Positions 47,647 through 55,831 of a stretch of DNA of 64,000 nucleotides are shown here, in pieces. Below the pieces are notes generated by a model, which searched no databases, was not told the DNA's origin, and worked only from the letters and a program-made list of their open reading frames with translations. Made by a program: the position numbers and the translations under genes. Numbering within the stretch: the first letter of the stretch is position 1; the number at the start of each line of letters is the position of its first letter. This DNA comes from Pararhodobacter sp. CCB-MM2 (GTDB lineage: Bacteria > Pseudomonadota > Alphaproteobacteria > Rhodobacterales > Rhodobacteraceae), in NCBI RefSeq assembly GCF_001691415.1, contig NZ_LRRR01000005.1, positions 124,001 to 188,000 on the forward strand, given 5' to 3'.

Positions 47647-48504
47647 ATGCGTTACCACGCCCCGGCAACATTCGACGAGGCCATTGCCATTGCGGCCGGC
47701 GCCTCTGGCGTCACGCGGTATCTGGCCGGAGGCACCGATGTCCTCGTGCAGCTGCGCGCAGGCATGGTCACGCCCGACGACCTCATCGACCTGAAGAAGA
47801 TCCCCGGCACGCATGACATCACCCGCCTGCCCGACGGCGGCTGGCGCATCGGCATCGCGGTCTCGGGCGCGGAGCTTGGCGCCCATGCCGAGCTGGTCGC
47901 CGACTGGCCCGGCGTCGTCGAGGGGATGGAGCTGGTCGGCTCGACCCAGGTGCAGGGCCGCGCGACGCTGACCGGCAACCTGTGCAACGGCTCGCCCGCG
48001 GCGGATTCGGTGCCCGGCCTCGTCGCGGCGGGCGCCACGGTCACCATCCAAGGCCCGAACGGCACGCGCGAGCTGCCGGTCGAGCAGGTGCCGGTGAAGC
48101 CCGGCAAGACCGCGCTGGAACCCGGCGAGATCATCACCGCGATCACCCTGCCCGCCCGCGGCAAATCCGCCGGTGACGCCTATCTGCGCTTCATCCCGCG
48201 CACCGAGATGGACATCGCAGTCGTCGGCTGCGCCGTCTCGCTGGTGCTGGACGGTGACAAAGTGACCGCCGCCCGTATCTCGCTGGGCGCCGTCGCGCCG
48301 ACCGTTCTGCTGGTGCAGGACTGCGCCGACGCGATCATCGGCACGACGCTGGACGATGCCGCGCTCGACAAGCTCGCCGCCGCCGCCTCGGCCGCTGCGA
48401 AGCCGATCAGCGACAAGCGCGGCCCCAAGGAATTCCGCGTGGATGTGGCCGGGGTGCTGGCCCGCCGCGCGGCGAAGATCGCCTATGAGAGGGCCAAAGC
48501 ATGA
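47647..48504 (+). CDS. Molybdenum hydroxylase FAD-binding subunit (CoxM-like)
   Basis: 285 residues from the ATG at 47647 (GGAGG upstream). FAD-binding loops of the CoxM/CutM family: YLAGGTDVLVQLR near residue 35, and VGSTQVQGRATLTGNLCNGSPAADS at about 97-121. It passes electrons from the 2Fe-2S subunit to FAD. Overlaps the next gene by 4 bp (ATGA). Confidence 0.92.
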   Translation: MRYHAPATFDEAIAIAAGASGVTRYLAGGTDVLVQLRAGMVTPDDLIDLKKIPGTHDITRLPDGGWRIGIAVSGAELGAHAELVADWPGVVEGMELVGSTQVQGRATLTGNLCNGSPAADSVPGLVAAGATVTIQGPNGTRELPVEQVPVKPGKTALEPGEIITAITLPARGKSAGDAYLRFIPRTEMDIAVVGCAVSLVLDGDKVTAARISLGAVAPTVLLVQDCADAIIGTTLDDAALDKLAAAASAAAKPISDKRGPKEFRVDVAGVLARRAAKIAYERAKA

Positions 48505-48980
48505 GCAAGATCCACGTCCAAGCCACGGTGAACGGCGATTCCGTCGAGTTCCTCGCCGATCCGCGCGAGACGCTGCTCGACTGCCTGCGCGACCATCTGG
48601 ACCTGACCGGCGCCAAGGAAGGCTGCGGCACCGGCGATTGCGGCGCCTGCTCGGTCATGCTGAACGGGCGGCTGGTGTCGTCCTGTCTGGTGCTGGGGGT
48701 CGAGGCCGAAGGGGCCGAGATCTCGACCATCGAGGGCATGGCCGACGGCAATGAACTCCACCCGTTGCAGCGCAAATTCATTGAACATGCCGCGTTGCAA
48801 TGCGGCTTCTGCACGCCGGGTTTCCTCGTCGCCGCGAAGGCGCTGTTGGAAAAGAACCCGGACCCGAGCGAGAGCGAAATCCGCTTCTGGCTCGCGGGCA
48901 ACCTGTGCCGTTGCACGGGCTATGACAAGATCGTCCGCGCCGTTCAGGACGCGGCGGCAGAGATGCGGGGGGCTGCGTGA
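48501..48980 (+). CDS. Molybdenum hydroxylase [2Fe-2S] subunit (CoxS-like)
   Basis: 159 residues with two [2Fe-2S] centres: the plant-type cluster GCGTGDCGACSVMLNG with a later SSCLVLGVEA Cys, and the C-terminal four-helix cluster QCGFCTPGF ... LCRCTGYDKI. Standard small subunit of xanthine dehydrogenase-family enzymes. Its stop TGA overlaps the ATG of the large subunit. Confidence 0.94.
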   Translation: MSKIHVQATVNGDSVEFLADPRETLLDCLRDHLDLTGAKEGCGTGDCGACSVMLNGRLVSSCLVLGVEAEGAEISTIEGMADGNELHPLQRKFIEHAALQCGFCTPGFLVAAKALLEKNPDPSESEIRFWLAGNLCRCTGYDKIVRAVQDAAAEMRGAA

Positions 48981-51229
48981 TGGCGAAGGACGAGATTTCC
49001 GGCAAGGAATTCAAATGGATCGGCACCACTCCTGACCGCCCGGACGGTCTGGACAAGGTCACCGGCCGCGCGCGCTATGGCGCCGATTTCAACCTTCCGA
49101 ACATGTTGTACGCGGCCGTGGTGCGCTCGCCCCATGCCCATGCGCGGATCGTCAAGATCGACGCATCAAAAGCGCTGGCGCTGAAGGGCGTGAAGGCCGT
49201 CGTCACCCGCGCCGACCTGCCCACGGGCCTGACGGGCGAGGATCTGTATCTGCAGGAAAACACCCTCGCCGGCGAGAAGGCTTTGTACGATGGCCATGCC
49301 GTCGCCGCCGTCGCCGCGACCTCGCAGCTGCTGGCCCATGACGCGGCCCAGCTGATCGAGGTCGAATACGAGGTCCTGCCGCATGTGACCGATGTGGACA
49401 AGGCGATGGCCAAGGACGCGCCGGTGATCCTGCCGGGCTGCGCCGACCATTCGGTGCCCGAAGGCTCTGCCCCCAACGTCGCCCGGATGATCGAATTCGG
49501 GCGCGGCGATCTGGCCGCCGGCTATGCCGAGGCGGACCTCGTGCGCGAAGGCCATTACACCACCGAGGCCACGCATCAGGGCTATATCGAGCCGCATGCG
49601 GCCGTGGGCCAGATGGGTTCGGACGGCAAGGGCGAGATGTGGGTCTGCACCCAAGGGCAGTGGTACATCCGCAAGATGTGCTCGGCCGTGCTGGGCACCG
49701 ACCCGGCGCAGCTGCGCGTGACGCCCTCGGAAATCGGCGGCGGCTTTGGCGGCAAGACCACGATCTTCATGGAGCCCCTGCCGCTCGCGCTGTCGAAGAA
49801 GGCGGGCGGGCGTCCGGTGAAGCTGGTCATGTCGCGCGCCGAGGTGCTGCGCGCCACCGGCCCGACCGCCTCGGCGTCGATGGACGTGAAGATGGGCATG
49901 AAGAGGGACGGCACGATCACCGGCGCCGAGGTCAACTTCCGCATGCAGGGCGGCCCCTTCCCCGGTGCCTCGCCCGTGGGGGAGGCCCTGTCCTGCGCCT
50001 TCGCCTGTTACGACATCGCGAACCTGAATCATGTCGGCTGGGAAGTTCTGGCGAACCGTCCCAAATGCGCCGCCTACCGCGCGCCGGGCTCGCCGATGGC
50101 GGCCTATGCCGTGGAGAGCTTGGTGGATGAGCTCTGCCGCGAGCTGGACCTCGACCCGATCGAGGTGCGTCTGAAGAACGGCGTGAAAGAGGGCGTGCGC
50201 GCTTCCTACGGGCCGAAATTCAAGAAGATCGGCCTCGCCGAGACGCTGGAAGCCGCGAAGGCGCATCCTAACTACGCAGCGCCTCTCGGTCCGAACCAAG
50301 GCCGCGGCGTCGCCTCGGGCTTCTGGTTCAACCATGGCGGCGAGACCTCGGTGTCGCTGGCCGTGTCGGAAGACGGCACCGCTCAGGTCTCGGTCGGCAC
50401 GCCCGATATCGGCGGCTCGCGCGCGTCCATCGCGCTGATGGCGGCGGAAACGCTGGGCATCGCCTATGAGAATGTCCGGGTGAACATCGTCGAGACGGGC
50501 GCCTTGGGCGTGAACGAGCCGACCCATGGCTCGCGCGCGACCTTCGCCAGCGGCAAGGCGATGTGGGAAGCGGCGCAGGGCGCGATCAAGGAGATGTGCA
50601 AGCGGGCGGCCCAGAAATGGGACATCGACCCCGAGGCCGTCACCTGGAAGGACGGCGCGGCCTGGCCTGCGGGCGACAACGCCGGCAAGTTCGAGCCCCT
50701 GTCGATCAAGGAGATCGCGGGTGAGATGGGCAAGACCGGGGGGCCGATCTCGGGCCACCACGAGTCGACGCCCTCGGGCGCGGGTCCGTCCTTCGGCACC
50801 CATGTCGTCGATGTCGAGGTCGATCCCGAGACCGGCCGCGTGACCGTGCTGCGTTACCTCGTGACGCAGGACGCGGGCCGCGCGATCCATCCGCAATATG
50901 TGGAAGGCCAGTATCAGGGCGGCGCCGCGCAGGGCATCGGCTGGGCGCTCAATGAGGGCTATATCTATGGCGAGGACGGTCGGTTGCAGAACACGGTGTT
51001 CCTCGACTACCGCGTGCCGGTGGCCTCGGACCTGCCGATGATCGACACGGTGATCGTCGAGGTGCCGAATCCGGGCCATCCCTTCGGCGTGCGCGGTGTC
51101 GGCGAGACCGGCATCACGCCCCCCCTGCCCGCCATCGCCAACGCCATCCACGCGGCCACCGGTGCGCGCCTGCGAGCGCTGCCGATGAACCCGCCCGCCG
51201 TCTTGGCGGCGATCAAGGCGAAAGGCTGA
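48980..51229 (+). CDS. Molybdenum hydroxylase large subunit (xanthine dehydrogenase/CoxL family)
   Basis: 749 residues from the ATG at 48980 (a GTG one codon earlier is possible). Mo-pterin loops include GGGFGGKTTIF and QGGAAQGIGWAL, and the catalytic Glu is in GVRGVGETGITPPLP. The loop that is AYRCSFR in form I CO dehydrogenase reads AYRAPGS here, so this is not a CO dehydrogenase and its substrate is unknown; aromatic or heterocyclic hydroxylation is the family norm. The M-S-L order and the coupled MoaD-like gene form one operon. Confidence 0.92.
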   Translation: MAKDEISGKEFKWIGTTPDRPDGLDKVTGRARYGADFNLPNMLYAAVVRSPHAHARIVKIDASKALALKGVKAVVTRADLPTGLTGEDLYLQENTLAGEKALYDGHAVAAVAATSQLLAHDAAQLIEVEYEVLPHVTDVDKAMAKDAPVILPGCADHSVPEGSAPNVARMIEFGRGDLAAGYAEADLVREGHYTTEATHQGYIEPHAAVGQMGSDGKGEMWVCTQGQWYIRKMCSAVLGTDPAQLRVTPSEIGGGFGGKTTIFMEPLPLALSKKAGGRPVKLVMSRAEVLRATGPTASASMDVKMGMKRDGTITGAEVNFRMQGGPFPGASPVGEALSCAFACYDIANLNHVGWEVLANRPKCAAYRAPGSPMAAYAVESLVDELCRELDLDPIEVRLKNGVKEGVRASYGPKFKKIGLAETLEAAKAHPNYAAPLGPNQGRGVASGFWFNHGGETSVSLAVSEDGTAQVSVGTPDIGGSRASIALMAAETLGIAYENVRVNIVETGALGVNEPTHGSRATFASGKAMWEAAQGAIKEMCKRAAQKWDIDPEAVTWKDGAAWPAGDNAGKFEPLSIKEIAGEMGKTGGPISGHHESTPSGAGPSFGTHVVDVEVDPETGRVTVLRYLVTQDAGRAIHPQYVEGQYQGGAAQGIGWALNEGYIYGEDGRLQNTVFLDYRVPVASDLPMIDTVIVEVPNPGHPFGVRGVGETGITPPLPAIANAIHAATGARLRALPMNPPAVLAAIKAKG

Positions 51230-51231
51230 GC

Positions 51232-51477
51232 ATGGTCGAGGTCAACCTCTGGTCGGGGCTGCGCAAGTTCACCGACGGGGCTGAGATCGTCGAGGTCGAG
51301 GGCAAGACAGTGGGTCAGGTCCTCGACGCCCTCATTGCCACGCATCCGGGTCTGGGCCCGGTGATCGAGGCCGGGATTTCGGTCGCGGTCGATGGCGAGG
51401 TCATCACCGGCGGGCGCCAGACGCCCGTCGGGGAAGACAGCGAGGTCTTCCTGATGCAGCAGATCAAGGGCGGCTGA
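51232..51477 (+). CDS. MoaD/ThiS-family small sulphur-carrier-like protein
   Basis: 81 residues of the ubiquitin-like MoaD/ThiS fold ending in the required Gly-Gly (QQIKGG). Begins VEVNLWSGLRKFTDG, with VGQVLDALIATHPGLGPVI in the middle. MoaD carries sulphur as a C-terminal thiocarboxylate for molybdopterin synthesis. Located 2 bp after the hydroxylase large-subunit gene, it may supply cofactor for that enzyme or act as a specialised carrier. Confidence 0.85.
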   Translation: MVEVNLWSGLRKFTDGAEIVEVEGKTVGQVLDALIATHPGLGPVIEAGISVAVDGEVITGGRQTPVGEDSEVFLMQQIKGG

Positions 51478-51553
51478 GAAAGGCCCCCTTGGCGTCACAT
51501 CCCCGCCATGCCCGGCAGCCTAGAGAAGGGCAACGGGCCAGAAGGAACGACGC

Positions 51554-52045
51554 ATGGGATTTGCCGAAAGCTACCTTGGACAGCTTCGCGCCGCGGTGGG
51601 CAGCCGGCCGCTGATCGCGGTCGGGGTCCGGGTGTTCATCGAGGACGCGCAAGGACGGATCGTCATCGTCCATCGCACGGATACGAAGGATTGGGGCCTG
51701 CCCGCCGGCGCGCTGGAGCTGGGCGAGTCCCTGACCGATGCGATCCATCGCGAGGCGCATGAGGAAGCCAATGCGCGGCTGGAGGGCATCGAGGTCTTCG
51801 GGATTTCGTCCGACCCCGTGGCGGACAGTTTCACCTATCCCAACGGCGATCAGATCCAGAACGTGTCAATCCTCGCGCGGGCGGCACTGCTGGAGGGGAC
51901 GCTGGGGGGCAATGACGGCGAGACCGCCGATGTCCGTCTGATTGCCCCCGAAGACATCCCGCAAGCGGGCTTCACGCGGCCGGAATGGCCCAGCGTGCAG
52001 GCCTATCTGCGCTGGAAACGCGGCGAGGGTTTCCAGTTCTTCTGA
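51554..52045 (+). CDS. NUDIX hydrolase
   Basis: 163 residues. The NUDIX box is GALELGESLTDAIHREAHEEA (split here: GALELGE, then REAHEEA), with the metal-binding REAHEE signature; the flanking KDWGLP segment is typical. Hydrolyses a nucleoside-diphosphate-linked substrate not identifiable by eye. Stand-alone gene after the MoaD-like gene. Confidence 0.88.
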   Translation: MGFAESYLGQLRAAVGSRPLIAVGVRVFIEDAQGRIVIVHRTDTKDWGLPAGALELGESLTDAIHREAHEEANARLEGIEVFGISSDPVADSFTYPNGDQIQNVSILARAALLEGTLGGNDGETADVRLIAPEDIPQAGFTRPEWPSVQAYLRWKRGEGFQFF

Positions 52046-52055
52046 GCCAGCGACA

Positions 52056-52074
52056 GGTGGGGTGAAACCCCACC
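52056..52074. repeat. REP-like intergenic palindrome
   Basis: GGTGGGGT-GAA-ACCCCACC: 8-bp perfect arms with a 3-nt loop, just after the NUDIX stop codon, followed by CTACGG. It looks like a short dispersed palindromic element and may also stabilise or end the NUDIX mRNA. Confidence 0.55.
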
Positions 52075-52151
52075 CTACGGGCGACGCGCCTGTTGCGGCA
52101 GCGCAGCATCCGGGGCTAGGCTGGTGGTCGACCCGAACCCCGGAGGGCCTC

Positions 52152-53150
52152 ATGCGCATCGACCTCTTCTCGGCGAAACCCTATGACAGCAGCTCCTTCG
52201 ACGCGGCCAACGTGACCTGCGGCCATGATCTGCGCTACCATGCGGCGCATCTCAACGCGGACAGCGCGGTTCTGGCGCACGGCGCCGAGGCGATCTGCGC
52301 CTTCGTCAACGACCGTCTGGACGCCCGCACCCTGCAGCGGTTGGCCGACGGCGGCACCCGGCTGATCTTGCTGCGCTCGGCCGGCTACAACCATGTGGAC
52401 CTCGACGCAGCCGCGCGGCTTGGCCTGACCGTCGCGCGGGTGCCAGCCTATTCGCCGTATTCCGTGGCCGAACATGCCGTGGCGATGATCCTGACCTTGA
52501 ACCGCAAGACCCACCGGGCCTGGAACCGTGTGCGCGAGGGGAATTTCGAACTGGACGGGCTTCTGGGCTTCGATCTGCACGGCAAGACCGTGGGCGTCGT
52601 CGGCACCGGGCAGATCGGTCGGGTGCTGGTCGGAATCCTCAACGGCTTCGGCTGCTGGGTGCTGGCCTATGATCCTTTCCCCGACCCCTCGCTGGCGGCC
52701 CGCTATGTCCCGCTGCCGCAGATGTTCGCCGAGGCCGATATCCTCACCCTGCAATGCCCGCTGACGCCCGACACGCATCACCTGATCGATGATCAAGCCA
52801 TCGCGGCGATGAAGCCCGGTGTGATGGTCATCAACACCAGCCGGGGCGCGGTCATCGACACGCAGGCCGCGATCCGGGGGCTGAAATCAGGGCAGATCGG
52901 CAGTCTGGGCCTCGATGTCTACGAGGAGGAGGGCGACCTGTTCTTCGACGATTAATCGGACCGGATCATCCCCGATGACGTCTTCGCGCGGCTTCTGACC
53001 TTTCCCAACGTGCTGGTCACCGGGCATCAGGCCTTTTTCACCCGCGAGGCGCTGGCGGCAATCAGCGAGACGACGCTTGCCAATGCCTCCAGCTTCGCGG
53101 AGACCGGCGCGCCGCTGCATCCGGTCGGGACGCCCTTAGCCCAGGGTTAG
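52152..53150 (+). pseudogene. ldhA: D-lactate dehydrogenase (LdhA-like), interrupted by an in-frame TAA
   Basis: A D-2-hydroxyacid dehydrogenase of LdhA type. The frame is intact from 52152 (GGAGGG upstream) to the TAA at 52953-52955, giving 267 residues, and continues in the same frame after the stop ([19 protein letters not shown]) to a natural TAG at 53148. Full length would be 332 codons, as in E. coli LdhA (329). Before the stop: NAD fold GVVGTGQIGRVL, catalytic Arg in NTSRGAV and Glu in DVYEEEGD. The catalytic His (TGHQAF) lies after the stop, so the short product should be inactive. It overlaps murB by 15 bp at the 3' end. Confidence 0.9.
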
Positions 53151-54134
53151 CGGCTCGCGCACCAGCGCGACCCCGAACTTCGCCTGAACGGCGGCCTGAG
53201 CCTCGGCGGTCAGCGCGGCCACGTCTTCGCAGGTCGCGGTGCCGTGGTTGACCATCACCAGCGCATGGCCCGCGTGGAAACCCGCGCCGCCCAAGCGGTG
53301 GCCTTTCATACCCGCCTGCTCCAGCAGCCAGCCGGCCGAGAGCTTCACCCCGTCCGGCGCCGGATAGCGCGGCGCGCCCTCGATCTGGGCGGCGGGATGA
53401 TCGGCGGCGACGACCGGGTTGTGGAAGAAAGAGCCCGCATTGCCCAACACCCGCCAGTCCGGCAGTTTAGAGCCCCGGATTGCCAGCACCGCTTCGGCCA
53501 CCTCGGCCGGCGTCGCTGTCTGGGGCAGCGTGTCGAGGCCCCGGTAGCCCAGGTTCGGCGCCCAGTCTGTCGGCAAGGCCAGCGTGACCGAGAGGATGGC
53601 GTACCGGCCGGGTTCGTCCTTGAAGCGGCTCTGCCGATAGCGGAAGGCGCAATCGGCCCCCGCGATCACCTGCTGCGACAGGTCGGTGAGGTCCAGAACC
53701 CTAACGCTGTCCACCAGTTCGGCGATTTCGGTGCCGTAGGCGCCGATGTTCTGCACGGGTGCCGCGCCGACGGTGCCGGGAATGCCCGACAGGTTCTCCA
53801 ACCCGCCGATGCCCTGCCCCACGGTCCAGGCCACCAGCTCGGGCCAGCTTTCCCCCGCCGCCGCTGTCAGGCGCACAACGCCATCCGCCCCCCGCGCCAG
53901 CGACCGGCCCGAGAGGCGCAGTACACCGACCACGCCGTCGACAAACGGCAAGGGCACCACGTTCGAGCCCCCGCCAAGCAGGAAGAATGGCAACCCGCGT
54001 GCCTGTGCGAAGCCCAGCGCCTCGGCGATATGCTCGGGCCGGTGCAGGAACCCGCCCCAGCGCGCGCGCGACGGCAAGCCGAAGGTGTGATGCGGCTGGA
54101 GGTCGAAATCCTCGGTGAGCGAAAGGTCGGTCAT
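53136..54134 (-). CDS. murB: UDP-N-acetylenolpyruvoylglucosamine reductase MurB
   Basis: 332 residues from the ATG at 54134 ([12 protein letters not shown]). Reduces UDP-GlcNAc-enolpyruvate to UDP-MurNAc. FAD-binding GGGSNVV near residue 50 and [24 protein letters not shown] (about 112-135), with the active-site Ser in GSFFHNPVV. It is of the longer E. coli-like type (with the RYRQSRFK loop), and stands outside any cell-division cluster. Confidence 0.92.
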   Translation of the reverse strand: MTDLSLTEDFDLQPHHTFGLPSRARWGGFLHRPEHIAEALGFAQARGLPFFLLGGGSNVVPLPFVDGVVGVLRLSGRSLARGADGVVRLTAAAGESWPELVAWTVGQGIGGLENLSGIPGTVGAAPVQNIGAYGTEIAELVDSVRVLDLTDLSQQVIAGADCAFRYRQSRFKDEPGRYAILSVTLALPTDWAPNLGYRGLDTLPQTATPAEVAEAVLAIRGSKLPDWRVLGNAGSFFHNPVVAADHPAAQIEGAPRYPAPDGVKLSAGWLLEQAGMKGHRLGGAGFHAGHALVMVNHGTATCEDVAALTAEAQAAVQAKFGVALVREPLTLG

Positions 54135-54256
54135 GGCGGCTCCTCGGGCGTTGCGGCAGGTGTAGCGCCATGGCGGGACGGACGAAAGGCCCCGCCGCCC
54201 TCTGGACATTGCCGTCAAGCTGCCGAGATATGGGGCAAGCCATTGGAGACCCTTGC

Positions 54257-55693
54257 ATGACCGCTTACCCCGACACCCAGCTTTTCATCGATGGCGCGTG
54301 GTGTGACGCTGCCGACGGCCGCCGCCTGCCCGTGATGAACCCCGCCACCGGCGAAGAGATCGGCCAGATCGCCCATGCCGGCATCGCCGATCTGGACCGC
54401 GCGCTGGCGGCCACGCAGAAGGGCTTTGCCACATGGTCGGCCACCGGGGCCTTCCAGCGGGCCAAGCTGATGCGCAAGGCCGCGCAGCTGCTGCGCGAAC
54501 GCTCGGACGAGATCGCGGCGATCATGACGCTGGAACAGGGCAAACCCCTCGCACAGGCGAAGATGGAGGTGCTGGGCGGCGCCGACACCATCGACTGGTT
54601 CGCCGAGGAAGCCCGCCGCACCTATGGCCAGACCATCCCTGCCCGTCGCGGTGGCGTCACGCAAATGACGATCAAGGTGCCGGTCGGCCCCGTCGCCGCC
54701 TTCACGCCGTGGAACTTCCCGATCAACCAGATTGTGCGCAAGCTCTCGGCCGCTTTGGCCACGGGCTGCTCGATCATCGTCAAGGCGCCCGAGGAAACCC
54801 CGGCCTCGCCCGCAGCCCTGATCCGCTGCTTTGCCGATGCCGGCATCCCGGCGGGCGTGATCGGCCTCGTCTATGGCGTGCCATCCGAAATCTCGGAATA
54901 CCTGATCCCGCATCCGGTGATCCGCAAGATCAGCTTCACCGGCTCCACCCCCGTCGGCAAACACCTCGCCGCGCTGGCCGGTGCGCATATGAAGCGCGCG
55001 ACGATGGAGCTGGGCGGCCACGCGCCGGTTATGGTTTTCGACGACGCCGATCTGGACCGCGCCATCCCCGAGATCGCCGCGCACAAGTTCCGCAACGCCG
55101 GTCAGGTCTGCGTCTCGCCCACCCGTTTCCTCGTGCAATCGGGCGCGGCTGACCGCTTCATCGACGGCTTCGTGGCCGAGGCGAAGAAGGTCGTCGTGGG
55201 CGAGGGTTTCGACCCGGCCTCGCAGATGGGCCCTCTGGCCAACGACCGCCGCATCCCGGCGCTGGAAGAACTTATCCAGGACGCCGTTGCCAAGGGCGCG
55301 ACGCTGGCCACGGGCGGCAACCGCATCGGCAACAAGGGCTGGTTCTTCGAGCCGACCGTGCTGGTCGACGTGCCGCTTGACGCGCGGGTGATGAACGAGG
55401 AGCCCTTCGGCCCGCTGGCCGTCGTCAACCGCTACGACAGCCGCGACGAGATCATCGCCGAGGCGAACCGCCTGCCCTATGGCCTTGCCGCCTATGCCTA
55501 CACGCGCTCGGCGGCAAACCAGCAGGCGTTGCAGGCGGTCGAGGCCGGCATGGTCACGATCAACCACCTCGGCCTCGCGCTGCCGGAACTGCCCTTCGGC
55601 GGCATCCGGGATTCCGGCTATGGCACCGAGGGCGGCTCGGAAGCGGTCGCGGCCTATCTGGAGACGAAACTTGTCACCGCACTGAACGACTGA
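54257..55693 (+). CDS. gabD: Succinate-semialdehyde-type NAD(P) aldehyde dehydrogenase
   Basis: 478 residues from the ATG at 54257. ALDH superfamily: [16 protein letters not shown] cofactor segment, Glu in MELGGHAPV and nucleophile Cys in [11 protein letters not shown]. Sequence resembles GabD/SSADH proteins, but other semialdehydes are possible. Oxidises an aldehyde to an acid in the cytoplasm. Divergent from murB with a 122-bp gap. Confidence 0.8.
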   Translation: MTAYPDTQLFIDGAWCDAADGRRLPVMNPATGEEIGQIAHAGIADLDRALAATQKGFATWSATGAFQRAKLMRKAAQLLRERSDEIAAIMTLEQGKPLAQAKMEVLGGADTIDWFAEEARRTYGQTIPARRGGVTQMTIKVPVGPVAAFTPWNFPINQIVRKLSAALATGCSIIVKAPEETPASPAALIRCFADAGIPAGVIGLVYGVPSEISEYLIPHPVIRKISFTGSTPVGKHLAALAGAHMKRATMELGGHAPVMVFDDADLDRAIPEIAAHKFRNAGQVCVSPTRFLVQSGAADRFIDGFVAEAKKVVVGEGFDPASQMGPLANDRRIPALEELIQDAVAKGATLATGGNRIGNKGWFFEPTVLVDVPLDARVMNEEPFGPLAVVNRYDSRDEIIAEANRLPYGLAAYAYTRSAANQQALQAVEAGMVTINHLGLALPELPFGGIRDSGYGTEGGSEAVAAYLETKLVTALND

Positions 55694-55718
55694 CACCGGC
55701 CTTCCGGGACAGGCACGT

Positions 55719-55743
55719 CCCCTCCGTCCTCAGGGCGGAGGGG
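55719..55743. repeat. Hairpin resembling an IS200/IS605-type end (remnant?)
   Basis: CCCCTCCG (55719-55726) and CGGAGGGG (55736-55743) flank a 9-nt loop, followed by ATGAAAGTC. On the other strand this reads ACTTTCAT then the hairpin, a form common at ends of IS200/IS605-family elements. No tnpA or tnpB is present and no T run makes it a normal terminator. Confidence 0.3.
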
Positions 55744-55831
55744 ATGAAAGTCTCGACACACGCAAAAGTTGCTGTAGTATCATCACATTCGCGCCTTGCG
55801 GAGCCTGTTCGGTCCAAGAAGCATCGGCGCG

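Noticed and set aside
49166..51151. A 661-codon open frame antisense to the molybdenum hydroxylase large subunit
   Set aside because: Sense protein has all catalytic motifs; the antisense frame has none and is a GC-skew artefact.
48980..51229. CO dehydrogenase large subunit
   Set aside because: The form I signature AYRCSFR and the form II signature AYRGAGR are both absent; the loop reads AYRAPGS.
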